DNA of 64,000 nt from Aliivibrio salmonicida LFI1238 (GCF_000196495.1 NC_011312.1:2542001-2606000); one strand, 5' to 3'; positions 7,488 through 16,336 are shown, counted from the first letter of the stretch. Notes: generated by a model not told the origin, from the letters alone. Translations and numbers: made by a program.

Positions 7488-8369
7488 CTACTTCAACACA
7501 CCAGCACGAATTAATGCTTGTTCAACAACTGGTTGTGCTGAATGACTTAATTCTGTTAGTGGTAAACGAATATCAGGGTGAGTAATCATCCCTAAACGAT
7601 GAGTGGCCCATTTAACAGGCATTGGATTCGCTTCAACAAACAAATCCTGATGTAATGGCATTAAGCGTTGATTAATAATTTCCGCTTCTTCAAACTTACC
7701 TTGAGCCGCTAATGCAAACATGGTTGCCATGTCTTTTGCTGCTACGTTTGCCGTTACAGAAATAACACCATGACCGCCCATTTTAACAAATTCAAGTGCC
7801 GTTGCGTCATCACCACTTAGTTGGATAAATTTATCACCACAAAGTTCACGCGTAATTGCAATTCGGTCTAATTCTGCTGTCGCATCTTTTAAAGCGACAA
7901 TATTATCAAATTCAGCTAAACGAGCTACCGTTTCTGGCAATAAATCTACGGCCGTGCGACCCGGAACATTGTAAAGGATTTGAGGTACATCCGTGGATTC
8001 AGAAATCGCTTTATAATGTAAGAATAAACCTTCTTGTGTTGGCTTATTATAATAAGGCGTTACGCTTAAACAGCCAGCAACACCTGAATCTCGAAATAAT
8101 TTACTGAACGTTACCGCTTCATGAGTCGCGTTTGCGCCAGTACCGGCAATAACAGGAATTCTGCCATCAGAAAACTCAAGCGTTTTCATCACTAACTTGA
8201 CATGTTCTTCTACACTTAATGTCGCTGACTCACCAGTAGTGCCAACAGCAACAATGCCATCTGTACCTGCATTAATATGATAATCAACGAGATTTTTTAA
8301 ACTTGTGTAATCAACTTCACCATCGGTGTCCAATGGTGTCACTAAGGCGACAATGCTACCTGAGAACAT
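7488..8369 (-). CDS. dapA: 4-hydroxy-tetrahydrodipicolinate synthase DapA
   Basis: This 293-residue TIM-barrel aldolase condenses pyruvate with aspartate semialdehyde in the first committed step of lysine and diaminopimelate synthesis. The Schiff-base lysine is Lys161 in VALKDAT, the proton-relay tyrosine is Tyr133 in LYNVPGRT, and GTTGES (43-48) is the second family motif. An AAGGGAGAAGG sequence lies just upstream of the ATG. The gene is divergent from gcvR across a 275-base spacer in which I recognise no site. Confidence 0.96.
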   Translation of the reverse strand: MFSGSIVALVTPLDTDGEVDYTSLKNLVDYHINAGTDGIVAVGTTGESATLSVEEHVKLVMKTLEFSDGRIPVIAGTGANATHEAVTFSKLFRDSGVAGCLSVTPYYNKPTQEGLFLHYKAISESTDVPQILYNVPGRTAVDLLPETVARLAEFDNIVALKDATAELDRIAITRELCGDKFIQLSGDDATALEFVKMGGHGVISVTANVAAKDMATMFALAAQGKFEEAEIINQRLMPLHQDLFVEANPMPVKWATHRLGMITHPDIRLPLTELSHSAQPVVEQALIRAGVLK

Positions 8370-8644
8370 ATCCTTCTCCCTTTTTAATCAGCCTGAGAAT
8401 GGCGAACAAATTGAGTTATTCATTAATATGATGGCAAAGCGTTATCGCCCTTGTTCATCATACAATCACATGATTTTCATCTTCTATGTAATAAGTCGAA
8501 TTATCAAATCAATAATCTTCAAGGATATTACATTAAAGGCTATGTTGTAGAGTCTTTTTTTTGACGATTGTTCACTATTGCTTGCTTATCACACAATCAC
8601 TTGCGTGTTAGTATGGTTTTATATTTATCAACAACGAGATTTTT

Positions 8645-9172
8645 ATGTCCCAATACCTTGTAATTACTGCGGTCGGAACTGACAGACCTGGTATCTCGAA
8701 TAAGGTGACTCGCCTCGTCACTGAATCAAGCTGTAATATCATAGATAGCCGTATCGCATCTTTTGGTAATGAATTCACATTGATCATGTTGTTGTCAGGA
8801 AGCGCAAATGCCGTTTCTCGAATTGAAAATACCTTGCCTTTATTAGGTCAACAACACGATCTAATAACGATAATAAAGCGCACATCGCCTCATCAAGAAA
8901 GAGACACTTTCTATACGATTGATGCGTTTGTTGAATCGGAAGATCGTCCGGGCTTAACGGAGAAGTTTACTGATTTCTTAGCCAACAGAGACATTGATCT
9001 AAAAACACTGAGTGCTCAAACATTAAAGAAAGCAACTAACCAGAATTCGTTTCAAATTCAAATTACAGCTGAGATTTTTCAAGAATGTCATATTATGGAA
9101 ATCCAAGAAGAATTTGAACATTTATGCTCAACATTAAATGTCAGCGGAAAAATCAATTTTTATAAAAACTAA
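8645..9172 (+). CDS. gcvR: Glycine cleavage system transcriptional repressor GcvR
   Basis: This 175-residue protein consists of two ACT domains (about 4-80 and 93-170), beginning LVITAVGTDRPGISNKV and repeating as DAFVESEDRPGLTEKF. In E. coli GcvR binds GcvA and glycine and represses gcvTHP; it has no DNA-binding domain. The order dapA < > gcvR-bcp matches the known gammaproteobacterial arrangement. bcp follows 27 bases downstream and is probably co-transcribed. Confidence 0.9.
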   Translation: MSQYLVITAVGTDRPGISNKVTRLVTESSCNIIDSRIASFGNEFTLIMLLSGSANAVSRIENTLPLLGQQHDLITIIKRTSPHQERDTFYTIDAFVESEDRPGLTEKFTDFLANRDIDLKTLSAQTLKKATNQNSFQIQITAEIFQECHIMEIQEEFEHLCSTLNVSGKINFYKN

Positions 9173-9199
9173 ATATACCGTCAACGTTAAGGAAATATT

Positions 9200-9670
9200 A
9201 TGATCACACCATTAGCGGCAGGCTCTCCTGCACCAGATATCTCTCTTTTGGATCAAAATGGAGAGACTATTTCTCTTTCCGATCTAAAAGGAAAAAAGGT
9301 TTTATTCTATTTCTATCCAAAAGCAATGACACCAGGATGTACTGTTCAAGCTCAAGGCCTTAGAGATGTAAAAGCAGAATTAGATGCGCATAATGTTGTC
9401 GTGTTAGGCGTGAGCATTGATGCGGTGAAACGCTTAGGTAAATTCATTGAGCGTGACCAATTAAACTTTACGTTACTGTCTGATGAAGATCACTCGGCTG
9501 CGGATGCTTTTGGTGTTTGGGGTGAGAAAAAATTCATGGGCAAAGTGTATGACGGTCTGCACCGCATTAGTTTCTTAATTAATGAAGACGGCATTATTGA
9601 ACACGTCTTCACTAAATTTAAAACCAAAACACACCATGAAGTCGTTCTGGATTATTTAAACGAAAAATAA
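9200..9670 (+). CDS. bcp: Thioredoxin-dependent peroxiredoxin Bcp (PrxQ), one-cysteine form
   Basis: This 156-residue peroxiredoxin reduces hydrogen peroxide and alkyl hydroperoxides. The peroxidatic Cys47 lies in KAMTPGCTVQ. In E. coli Bcp a resolving cysteine stands five residues later; here that position is Gln52 (AQGLRD) and the protein has no other cysteine. It should therefore work by a one-cysteine mechanism, with an outside thiol doing the resolving. Other conserved parts (GVWGEKKFMGK, HRISFLI) are normal. GGAA precedes the ATG, and a strong terminator follows. Confidence 0.93.
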   Translation: MITPLAAGSPAPDISLLDQNGETISLSDLKGKKVLFYFYPKAMTPGCTVQAQGLRDVKAELDAHNVVVLGVSIDAVKRLGKFIERDQLNFTLLSDEDHSAADAFGVWGEKKFMGKVYDGLHRISFLINEDGIIEHVFTKFKTKTHHEVVLDYLNEK

Positions 9671-9691
9671 TCATTTTTAAAGACGAAAAAT

Positions 9692-9730
9692 AAAAAAGGC
9701 GGTGCTCATCTAAAGCACCGCCTTTCTTTT
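9692..9730. terminator. Bidirectional terminator after bcp
   Basis: A 12-base perfect stem, AAAGGCGGTGCT at 9695-9706 and AGCACCGCCTTT at 9714-9725, is flanked by A- and T-runs. It serves bcp and the convergent permease gene. Confidence 0.88.
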
Positions 9731-9745
9731 ATCTAATAATGATTG

Positions 9746-10813
9746 TTACGCTTTTTTAAAGACTTCATCGGTTGCTGGCAGTGCTTTCCAAACCGCTTTA
9801 ACCAGTGTCGCTAATGGAATCGCAAAGAATACACCCCAGAACCCCCACAGCCCACCAAACACTAAAACTGACACAATGATCGCCACAGGGTGAAGGTTTA
9901 CCGCTTCAGAGAAAAGAACAGGCACCAACACATTACCATCCAATGCTTGAATAATAGCGTAAGCAAGAATTAGCCAATAAAAATCGGGGGTAAGCCCCCA
10001 TTGAAATAACGCAACAATTGCAATTGGAACCGTTACAGCAGCGGCACCAATATAAGGAATTAACACAGAAAACCCAACCATAACGGCAAGTAATAATGCG
10101 TAACGCAGATCCATAATAAAGAAGGTAGCGTAGCTCACCGTTCCTACAATAAGAATCTCAACGACTTTGCCACGAATATAGTTACTAATTTGTTCATTCA
10201 TTTCAACCCAAACCTTCGTCGCTAGACGGCGATTTTTAGGTAATATATTACTCATCGTTCTGACCATTTCATCTTTATCTTTTAGTAAGAAGAAAACGAG
10301 TAATGGAACCAAGATAAGATATACCCCTAATGCGGCTAAACTTATTAAAGAAGATAATGACCCTTTAACCATCGTTTCTCCCATGCCTAATACTTTGCCA
10401 CGTACGGTGTCTAATAACGTATCAATGGATTGAGGCTGGATGAATTCAGGATAACGATCAGGCAAGCTTGATAATAAACTGTGTAACCCATTAAACATGG
10501 ATGGTATGTCATTAATTAGATTACCAACTTGATTCCAAATAGTAGGAACAAGGCCAAACACAGCCAATAGCATCAGGCTAATAAAAAGCAAAACAACAAA
10601 CATAACGGCAAGCGTTCTTGGTAAACCAAACTTACTCAGCTTTGCGACTGGCCATTCAAGTAAATAAGCCAATACAATAGCAACCAATAAAGGCGCAATT
10701 AAATGTCCAAAGAAATAAATAGTAATAAACCCGACGACTAATATTGCCACTAAGCTAACAGCATGAGGATCGGAAAAACGACGTTTATACCATTGAGTAA
10801 CCATGTCTAACAT
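9746..10813 (-). CDS. perM: PerM / AI-2E family membrane permease
   Basis: This 355-residue inner-membrane protein has about seven hydrophobic segments, including paired ones at 20-70, one at about 150-178 (LISLAALGVYLILVPLLVFF) and the C-terminal group at 205-345. The LVPLLVFFLLKDKDEM segment and the terminal GGLWGFWGVFFAIPLATL are hallmarks of the PerM/AI-2 exporter-like family. The substrate is not certain; members have been linked to autoinducer-2 export and sodium/proton exchange. It starts one base after the TusA-like gene ends, so the two are an operon. An in-frame ATG at 10804 is an alternative start. Confidence 0.85.
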   Translation of the reverse strand: MLDMVTQWYKRRFSDPHAVSLVAILVVGFITIYFFGHLIAPLLVAIVLAYLLEWPVAKLSKFGLPRTLAVMFVVLLFISLMLLAVFGLVPTIWNQVGNLINDIPSMFNGLHSLLSSLPDRYPEFIQPQSIDTLLDTVRGKVLGMGETMVKGSLSSLISLAALGVYLILVPLLVFFLLKDKDEMVRTMSNILPKNRRLATKVWVEMNEQISNYIRGKVVEILIVGTVSYATFFIMDLRYALLLAVMVGFSVLIPYIGAAAVTVPIAIVALFQWGLTPDFYWLILAYAIIQALDGNVLVPVLFSEAVNLHPVAIIVSVLVFGGLWGFWGVFFAIPLATLVKAVWKALPATDEVFKKA

Positions 10814-10814
10814 A

Positions 10815-11042
10815 TTAAGTTCTGCTTCTCGTTACGGTTAAAAAAGAACACGGTTCAGCTTGCTCTAGATGAGTATGGAAAGAGGATTGCTGAAAGTATG
10901 TCATCATATCCTGTAAAGACACTTTGTCGACGACTTTAATGATTAATTTTTCGCTGTCTATTAAGCGGTGACTTGCACGCTTAGCCAATAATAAAGACAT
11001 AGGACAACGGTGTTTTGATAAATCTAAGTGTTGGGTTTCCAT
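10815..11042 (-). CDS. TusA-like sulfurtransferase-fold protein
   Basis: This 75-residue protein has the TusA/SirA fold pattern: LDLSKHRCPMSLLLAKRA near the start, then alternating strands and helices. The family cysteine is Cys13. The usual C-P-x-P motif reads CPMS here, with serine in place of the second proline. TusA-type proteins pass persulfide sulfur to tRNA or cofactor enzymes, but the true function of this branch is unknown. It is co-directional with, and one base upstream of, the permease gene. Confidence 0.78.
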   Translation of the reverse strand: METQHLDLSKHRCPMSLLLAKRASHRLIDSEKLIIKVVDKVSLQDMMTYFQQSSFHTHLEQAEPCSFLTVTRSRT

Positions 11043-11229
11043 TCGACGACTCGACTATAGATATGATAGATTCCATGTATAGAGAGTATAAGTCACATAA
11101 TTATGACAGAAAAGAAACCAATAACAGATTTGCTACTCTTATAATATTAAGATAAGCAGCCTCCACTCTCATTACAGATATCCATCTCTTTCATAGTGGA
11201 ATGTTATTAAAAGGATTTGTGAATAATAC

Positions 11230-12684
11230 ATGTTCAAATTAAAAAAGCTGGCCAGTAGTTTACTCATTGCCTCATTGCTAACAAGCTCACTACCTGCTAG
11301 TGCAAATAACGATTTAGATTTGCCTGAAATAGGAACCACAGCAGCGGGTACTCTGACCATAGATCAAGAACTGGTTTATGGTGATGCGTACATGCGGATG
11401 CTCCGTGCTAGCCAACCAGTCATTAATGATCCAGTATTAACTGAATATGTTCAAAATCTAGGCCACCGCTTAGTTGCTAATGCAAGTGATGTCAAAACCC
11501 CTTTCCACTTCTTCTTAATCAATAATAGAGAAATTAACGCCTTTGCTTTTTTTGGTGGTTATGTTGCGTTGCATTCAGGATTATTTCTATACGCACAATC
11601 GGAAAGCGAATTAGCCTCAGTGGTTGCTCACGAAATTGCGCATATTACACAGCGTCACCTTGCTCGAAGTATGGAAGATCAAGCTCGACGCTCACCAGCA
11701 ACGATTGCAGCACTTGTTGGCTCTTTATTATTGGCAATTGCAGCACCAGAAGCAGGCATTGCCGCGATTCATGCAACAACCGCTGGAGCAATGCAAAGCT
11801 CAATTAACTATACAAGAAGCAATGAAAAAGAAGCCGACAGGTTTGGGATTGATACACTCGCAAAATCAGGATTTGATGTAACGGCAATGCCACGATTTTT
11901 CTCACGATTAGCCGACCAATATCGATACGCAAGTACACCACCACCAATGCTTCTAACTCACCCCTTACCCGCAGACCGAATAACAGACAGCCGAGCTAGA
12001 GCACAACAATACCCAATGCGCCGTGTAAACACATCCCTGCGATACCAACTTGCTCGCTCTCGTATCGTCGCTCGCTTTGCTGGTATTGATAGTAATGCCG
12101 CGCTTGATTGGTTTTCTCGTAAATCAAAGTCGGCTAAAGTCGATCAAAAGACAGCCATCGAATACGGTAAAGCCTTAGTTTATATTGATTCAAACCAATA
12201 TGATAAAGCCACACCAATAATGTCAACGTTACTCAAAAATGATCCTCTAAATACGTTTTATATTGATGCAGCTACCGATTTAGATCTGTATACAAAGAAA
12301 AATGAACAGGCGATAAAACGCTTAGAAAATGGATTAATTCATCTGCCCAACAACCCAGTATTAATGATCAATTACGCCCATGCTTTATCTGAATCGGGGA
12401 AAACGCCTCAAGCGGTTCGAATTCTTCAACGCTACACTCATGACCACCCTAAAGATCCGACTGGGTGGCAATTACTCTCTAAAGCCTACTATGATGACGG
12501 CAGCTCCGATGGAGAATTAGCAGCAAGAGCTGAGGTTTATGCGCTTAAAGGCATGTGGAATAAAGCGTTAAGTAATTACACACAAGCAAGCCAACTCGCC
12601 GAGTTGGGCAGCTTAGATCAAGCTCGATATGATGCAAGAATAGATCAGTTACGCCTCTCTAGAGAAAGATTCAGCACGTTATAA
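11230..12684 (+). CDS. bepA: Beta-barrel assembly-enhancing protease BepA
   Basis: This 484-residue periplasmic M48 metalloprotease and chaperone supports assembly of LptD and degrades stalled outer-membrane proteins. It has a signal peptide (about 1-25, ending ASA), the zinc motif HEIAH at 134-138, the third ligand Glu201 in NEKEAD, and a C-terminal TPR region from about 290 on (for example AIKRLENGLIHLPNNPVLMI). The length is near E. coli BepA (487). The downstream arsC-like gene repeats the E. coli yfgC-yfgD order. Confidence 0.94.
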   Translation: MFKLKKLASSLLIASLLTSSLPASANNDLDLPEIGTTAAGTLTIDQELVYGDAYMRMLRASQPVINDPVLTEYVQNLGHRLVANASDVKTPFHFFLINNREINAFAFFGGYVALHSGLFLYAQSESELASVVAHEIAHITQRHLARSMEDQARRSPATIAALVGSLLLAIAAPEAGIAAIHATTAGAMQSSINYTRSNEKEADRFGIDTLAKSGFDVTAMPRFFSRLADQYRYASTPPPMLLTHPLPADRITDSRARAQQYPMRRVNTSLRYQLARSRIVARFAGIDSNAALDWFSRKSKSAKVDQKTAIEYGKALVYIDSNQYDKATPIMSTLLKNDPLNTFYIDAATDLDLYTKKNEQAIKRLENGLIHLPNNPVLMINYAHALSESGKTPQAVRILQRYTHDHPKDPTGWQLLSKAYYDDGSSDGELAARAEVYALKGMWNKALSNYTQASQLAELGSLDQARYDARIDQLRLSRERFSTL

Positions 12685-12710
12685 CGAAAGAAAAATAAAA
12701 AGGAAAACTT

Positions 12711-13061
12711 ATGTCTGTTGTTATTTATCACAACCAAAAATGCTCTAAAAGTCGTCAAACCTTGGCTTTATTAGAAGAAAAAGGAATCGTACCAGAGGTC
12801 ATAAAATACCTTGAACAAACACCAAGTATTGATGAGTTAAAAACACTGTTCTCTCAACTAGGGTTCAGTTCTGTTCGAGAGATGATGCGAACTAAAGAAG
12901 ATATTTACAAAGAACTAAACTTAGGTGAAAACGCATTAAGTAATGAACAGTTATTTGAAGCGATGAACGCGAATCCAAAACTAATTGAACGCCCTATTGT
13001 TGTTCATAATAACCACGCTAAAATAGGTCGCCCACCGGAACAAGTTCTGGATATTTTATAG
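12711..13061 (+). CDS. ArsC-family reductase (YfgD-like)
   Basis: This 116-residue thioredoxin-fold protein has the active-site motif HNQKCSKSRQT with Cys11 and the C-terminal ERPIVV arginine motif of glutaredoxin-dependent arsenate reductases. In E. coli the equivalent gene is yfgD, next to bepA, and its physiological substrate is unclear. There is no ars operon here. AAAGGAAAA precedes the ATG. It is complete, unlike the related yffB at 3936. Confidence 0.88.
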   Translation: MSVVIYHNQKCSKSRQTLALLEEKGIVPEVIKYLEQTPSIDELKTLFSQLGFSSVREMMRTKEDIYKELNLGENALSNEQLFEAMNANPKLIERPIVVHNNHAKIGRPPEQVLDIL

Positions 13062-13081
13062 CTACTAGTAAGGAAGTGAAC

Positions 13082-13522
13082 ATGGACGTCGTTGAGTTAG
13101 GATCGCAAACAAAACGTTACCGTTTGCTGGCTCTTTTCTGTAATTTATCGTTATTGATTTTTGTCATGCTATGGCACAGTGTTATTTCCCCGCATCCTCA
13201 AATCAATCCTTATGGGCTGATGATTGCTTGGATGATACCGCTGCTATTGCCATTAAAAGGCATTTTAGAAGGGAAGCCTTATACTCACGCATGGGCTAAT
13301 TTTATATTAATGTTTTATTTTCTTCATGGATTCACCTTATTATGGGTCGATGAAGGAGAGCGTTATTTGGCGGTAATAGAACTCATCCTTACCTCTGGAG
13401 CGTTTATTGGAAACATTTATTACGCTCGTCTACGAGGTAAAGAGTTAGGTTTAAAACTTAAACTTTTATCGGAAGTTGAAAAAATAGAAAAAGCCAGTTA
13501 CGCAGAAAACAAACAAGATTAA
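13082..13522 (+). CDS. DUF2069-family inner-membrane protein
   Basis: This 146-residue protein has four hydrophobic segments (about 16-36, 48-64, 73-92 and 101-120) and a basic C-terminal tail. The sequence around ANFILMFYFLHGFTLLWVDEGERYLA matches the DUF2069 family of small membrane proteins. The ATG at 13082 follows AAGGAAG at a normal distance; an in-frame GTG six bases earlier lies within that ribosome-binding sequence and is rejected. It is probably co-transcribed with bepA and the arsC-like gene. The function is unknown. Confidence 0.82.
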   Translation: MDVVELGSQTKRYRLLALFCNLSLLIFVMLWHSVISPHPQINPYGLMIAWMIPLLLPLKGILEGKPYTHAWANFILMFYFLHGFTLLWVDEGERYLAVIELILTSGAFIGNIYYARLRGKELGLKLKLLSEVEKIEKASYAENKQD

Positions 13523-13563
13523 TCTGCATGTTCTCTCTTGCATTTATCGTCTGATAATTGAAT

Positions 13564-13593
13564 AAAAAAGGTGGCCATAAGCCACCTTTTTTA
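13564..13593. terminator. Bidirectional terminator
   Basis: AAGGTGGC and GCCACCTT form a perfect stem around a five-base loop, with an A-run before and a T-run after. It separates the convergent DUF2069 and DUF2066 genes. Confidence 0.85.
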
Positions 13594-13608
13594 TTGAGTC
13601 AATATTAT

Positions 13609-14808
13609 TTACTTCTTCAGTTGATAAGCGTGTATCACTGATGTGTCCGTTTTTTGATTAACGGGGTCTTTATCACTTGCTATCACGGCATCCGGTTTTG
13701 ATGCATCAATAATCGTAGATTTATTTACTAACGTCGTATCTGTAACATTGTTCTGCTCTGTTGCACCGGCATCCACATTAGCGTCTATCGTATTATTGTC
13801 AGAGGTAATCACCTCTTCAGGAACCACACTAATTCTTGTATTTCGGCTAAGCAATTCCGCATTAAATTGCGCCCAATCACCAAGTAAATTCAATGTGTAA
13901 ATAACTTTATCACCTTGAATACTATCCACCTGAACGCTAGCGACTGAATTCAATTGCTTCAATTGTTTTTCTAACGTGAAGAACCCTTCAGTAGAGTGAA
14001 TGCCTGCAATTGAAATCATTTCAGATTGACTCACCGTCGTGCCTAGCTTCTTAGAATACGTATCAGCAAAATAATCACTAACATCATTAATCATATCAGA
14101 AAGCTGTACAGCACCAGAAGCCGTACCTTCAATTGCTTTTTTCGAGGTTTTGACCAAGTATTGAGGCGTAGTATCAAAAAGATCCCACGATAAACTATTG
14201 CCACGAATTTTTACGACTAAAATGGCTTGAGGGTTATAGCGCTCACTCGCAGCTGCAATCGGTTTTTTAAAACTACCCCACAGATCAGGGATCTCAATAG
14301 AGGTCACATCATCAAAATCACCGACAGGGAATAAAACAGGTAAGCCTCGATCATAAGCCGCTTGTTTGATTCTAGTGATTAAATTGCTATCTGATTGTTC
14401 CCAAATAATACTACGTTGGTAGTTATATTCATTTACGATCCAAACCAATACTGGCTTACGTGGTGCTTCCCAAATACGTTGCTCAGATTGAGTCAGTAAA
14501 TGCGTCACCATTTTTGGGTTATACCCTAATTTCATACCGCGAGGGGCATCTTTATGGTCAACAAAACTCATTTGAGTTACATAACGATCGCTTTGTGTCA
14601 GTGCTTTTTTTATTACACCGTTATTAGCAATGTCTCTTTGACCTGATACTTTAATTAGTACATTAACCAAGCCTTCTTTCTTTGCCACACTTTCAGCATT
14701 ATCAGAGGCAGTTAACTGAACTTCAGTATGATAGATATCTGCTTGTTGCTGCGCCCACACAGGCCCCGCAACCATAAAGATTAATAAACAAAAAATACGT
14801 AACATCAA
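13609..14808 (-). CDS. DUF2066-family exported protein
   Basis: This 399-residue protein has a signal peptide (about 1-19, ending VWA) and a DUF2066-like body recognisable by VNVLIKVSGQRDIANN, a WIVNEYNYQRSIIWEQ strand and DLWGSFKKPI. From about residue 330 the chain becomes a polar tail rich in Asp, Asn, Thr and Val with no evident fold, ending YQLKK. The function of the family is unknown; export suggests a periplasmic role. It is divergent from uraA across 200 bases. In several vibrios I recall hda near this family; none is present here. Confidence 0.8.
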   Translation of the reverse strand: MMLRIFCLLIFMVAGPVWAQQQADIYHTEVQLTASDNAESVAKKEGLVNVLIKVSGQRDIANNGVIKKALTQSDRYVTQMSFVDHKDAPRGMKLGYNPKMVTHLLTQSEQRIWEAPRKPVLVWIVNEYNYQRSIIWEQSDSNLITRIKQAAYDRGLPVLFPVGDFDDVTSIEIPDLWGSFKKPIAAASERYNPQAILVVKIRGNSLSWDLFDTTPQYLVKTSKKAIEGTASGAVQLSDMINDVSDYFADTYSKKLGTTVSQSEMISIAGIHSTEGFFTLEKQLKQLNSVASVQVDSIQGDKVIYTLNLLGDWAQFNAELLSRNTRISVVPEEVITSDNNTIDANVDAGATEQNNVTDTTLVNKSTIIDASKPDAVIASDKDPVNQKTDTSVIHAYQLKK

Positions 14809-15011
14809 ACAACCTATAAATACTTTTATAATTTACCGCTGATAATAAGGGCTATCCCCTTATTCAGCAAGGATTCGAATTGACTCAGATCTAACTTTCA
14901 AGCTATTAGAGTGATACTTTGTGTAAAAGTTTTATTTTTTCACGATTAAAATCAAGATATTTATTATTATAAAAGTGATAGAATCCCTCAAATTCACTAC
15001 TGGAAATAGTA

Positions 15012-16262
15012 ATGCTATACAATTTATTCCAAGGTTTTCAGATGCTTTTTGTTGCATTTGGTGCCCTTGTTCTTGTTCCTCTTCTTACTGGGCTCGATCC
15101 TAACGTCGCTCTTTTTGGTGCCGGTGTTGGTACTCTTCTTTTTCAACTTGTTACTCGTCGTTCAGTGCCTATCTTCCTCGCGTCTTCTTTTGCTTTTATT
15201 GCCCCTATTATTTATGGAACCCAAACATGGGGGATCCCAGCAACAATGGGTGGCCTAATGGTTGCCGGTTTAGTTTATGTTGCGTTAGGTGCCGTTATTA
15301 AAGTGAAAGGGGTCGCTTTCATTCATAAGTTACTGCCTCCTGTTGTTGTTGGCCCTGTAATTATGGTGATCGGCCTAGGCTTAGCGCCAACAGCGGTTAA
15401 TATGGCGTTAGGAAAAACGGGCGATGGTGGATTTCAATTAGTTGATGGCCAATTGGCTTTCTGGATTGCCGCTGCATCATTATTTACCACAATTGGGGTG
15501 AGTGTTTTTTCAAAAGGGTTCTTTAGATTATTACCTATTCTCTCAGGCATCATTGTTGGCTACTCATTAAGTTTAATTTTCGGCATCGTTGATTTTACGC
15601 CAGTACAACAAGCGGCATGGTTTGCACTACCCAACTTCACTTATCCTGAATTTAACATTAATGCCATTCTATTTATGATCCCAGTCGCCATCGCCCCTGC
15701 GGTTGAGCACGTGGGTGATATGTTGGCAATTTCAAATGTAACCGGAAAAGACTACCTTAAAAAACCAGGCTTGCACCGCACCATTACTGGTGATGGTATT
15801 GCAACCATGGCAGCCTCTCTTATTGGCGCGCCACCAAATACAACTTACAGTGAAGTGACTGGTGCGGTAATGCTGACTAAAGCGTTTAATCCAGTGATCA
15901 TGACATGGGCTGCCGTCTGTGCGATTGTTTTGGCTCTTGTGGGTAAATTAGGCGCAATATTACAAACTATTCCAGTCCCTGTAATGGGGGGCATTATGAT
16001 CTTACTGTTTGGTTCAATCGCGACGATTGGTCTAAATACTCTGATTAAAAACCAAGTTGATTTACATAAAGCACGTAACTTAACCATTGTTGGCGTTACC
16101 TTGGTATTTGGTATTGGTGGTATGGCTGTGGGTATTGGCGATTTTAACTTACAGGGCGTAAGTCTTTGTGGGATTGTAGCTATTGCTCTTAATTTAATTC
16201 TTCCTGATGACTTAGGTGAAAACCATGTTGTTGATAATACACAAATGGAAGATGATAAATAA
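15012..16262 (+). CDS. uraA: Uracil permease UraA
   Basis: This 416-residue inner-membrane protein of the nucleobase-ascorbate transporter family imports uracil with protons. Hydrophobic segments run almost throughout, with family motifs SSFAFIAPIIYG (about 58-69), AVEHVGDMLAI (240-250), GDGIATMAASLIGAPPNTTY (266-285) and PVPVMGGIMILLFG (326-339). GGAAAT lies before the ATG. The N-terminus is shorter than in E. coli UraA but typical of vibrio versions. upp, for use of the imported uracil, lies convergent just downstream beyond a tandem repeat and a terminator. Confidence 0.9.
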   Translation: MLYNLFQGFQMLFVAFGALVLVPLLTGLDPNVALFGAGVGTLLFQLVTRRSVPIFLASSFAFIAPIIYGTQTWGIPATMGGLMVAGLVYVALGAVIKVKGVAFIHKLLPPVVVGPVIMVIGLGLAPTAVNMALGKTGDGGFQLVDGQLAFWIAAASLFTTIGVSVFSKGFFRLLPILSGIIVGYSLSLIFGIVDFTPVQQAAWFALPNFTYPEFNINAILFMIPVAIAPAVEHVGDMLAISNVTGKDYLKKPGLHRTITGDGIATMAASLIGAPPNTTYSEVTGAVMLTKAFNPVIMTWAAVCAIVLALVGKLGAILQTIPVPVMGGIMILLFGSIATIGLNTLIKNQVDLHKARNLTIVGVTLVFGIGGMAVGIGDFNLQGVSLCGIVAIALNLILPDDLGENHVVDNTQMEDDK

Positions 16263-16268
16263 ACCTAA

Positions 16269-16330
16269 GGTCTAGGTCTAGGTCTAGGTCTAGGTCTAGG
16301 TCTAGGTCTAGGTCTAGGTCTAGGTCTAGG
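16269..16330. repeat. Hexanucleotide tandem repeat, (GGTCTA)x10 plus GG
   Basis: Ten uninterrupted perfect copies of GGTCTA run from 16269 to 16328, followed by GG. The array starts six bases after the uraA stop codon and ends six bases before the uraA/upp terminator, so it lies in the uraA 3' untranslated region. Each junction makes the palindrome CTAG. Perfect short-unit arrays of this kind change copy number by slipped-strand replication. Confidence 0.97.
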
Positions 16331-16336
16331 GTAAAT

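Noticed and set aside
8326..8550. Plus-strand open frame upstream of gcvR
   Set aside because: It overlaps the start of dapA, has no recognisable family and no ribosome-binding sequence; the spacer is better read as a divergent promoter region.
15049..15258. Leucine-rich open frame inside uraA
   Set aside because: It is a frame-shifted reading of hydrophobic membrane segments of the permease.
16269..16330. Possible CRISPR array
   Set aside because: The repeat is a continuous six-base unit with no spacers and no cas genes nearby.
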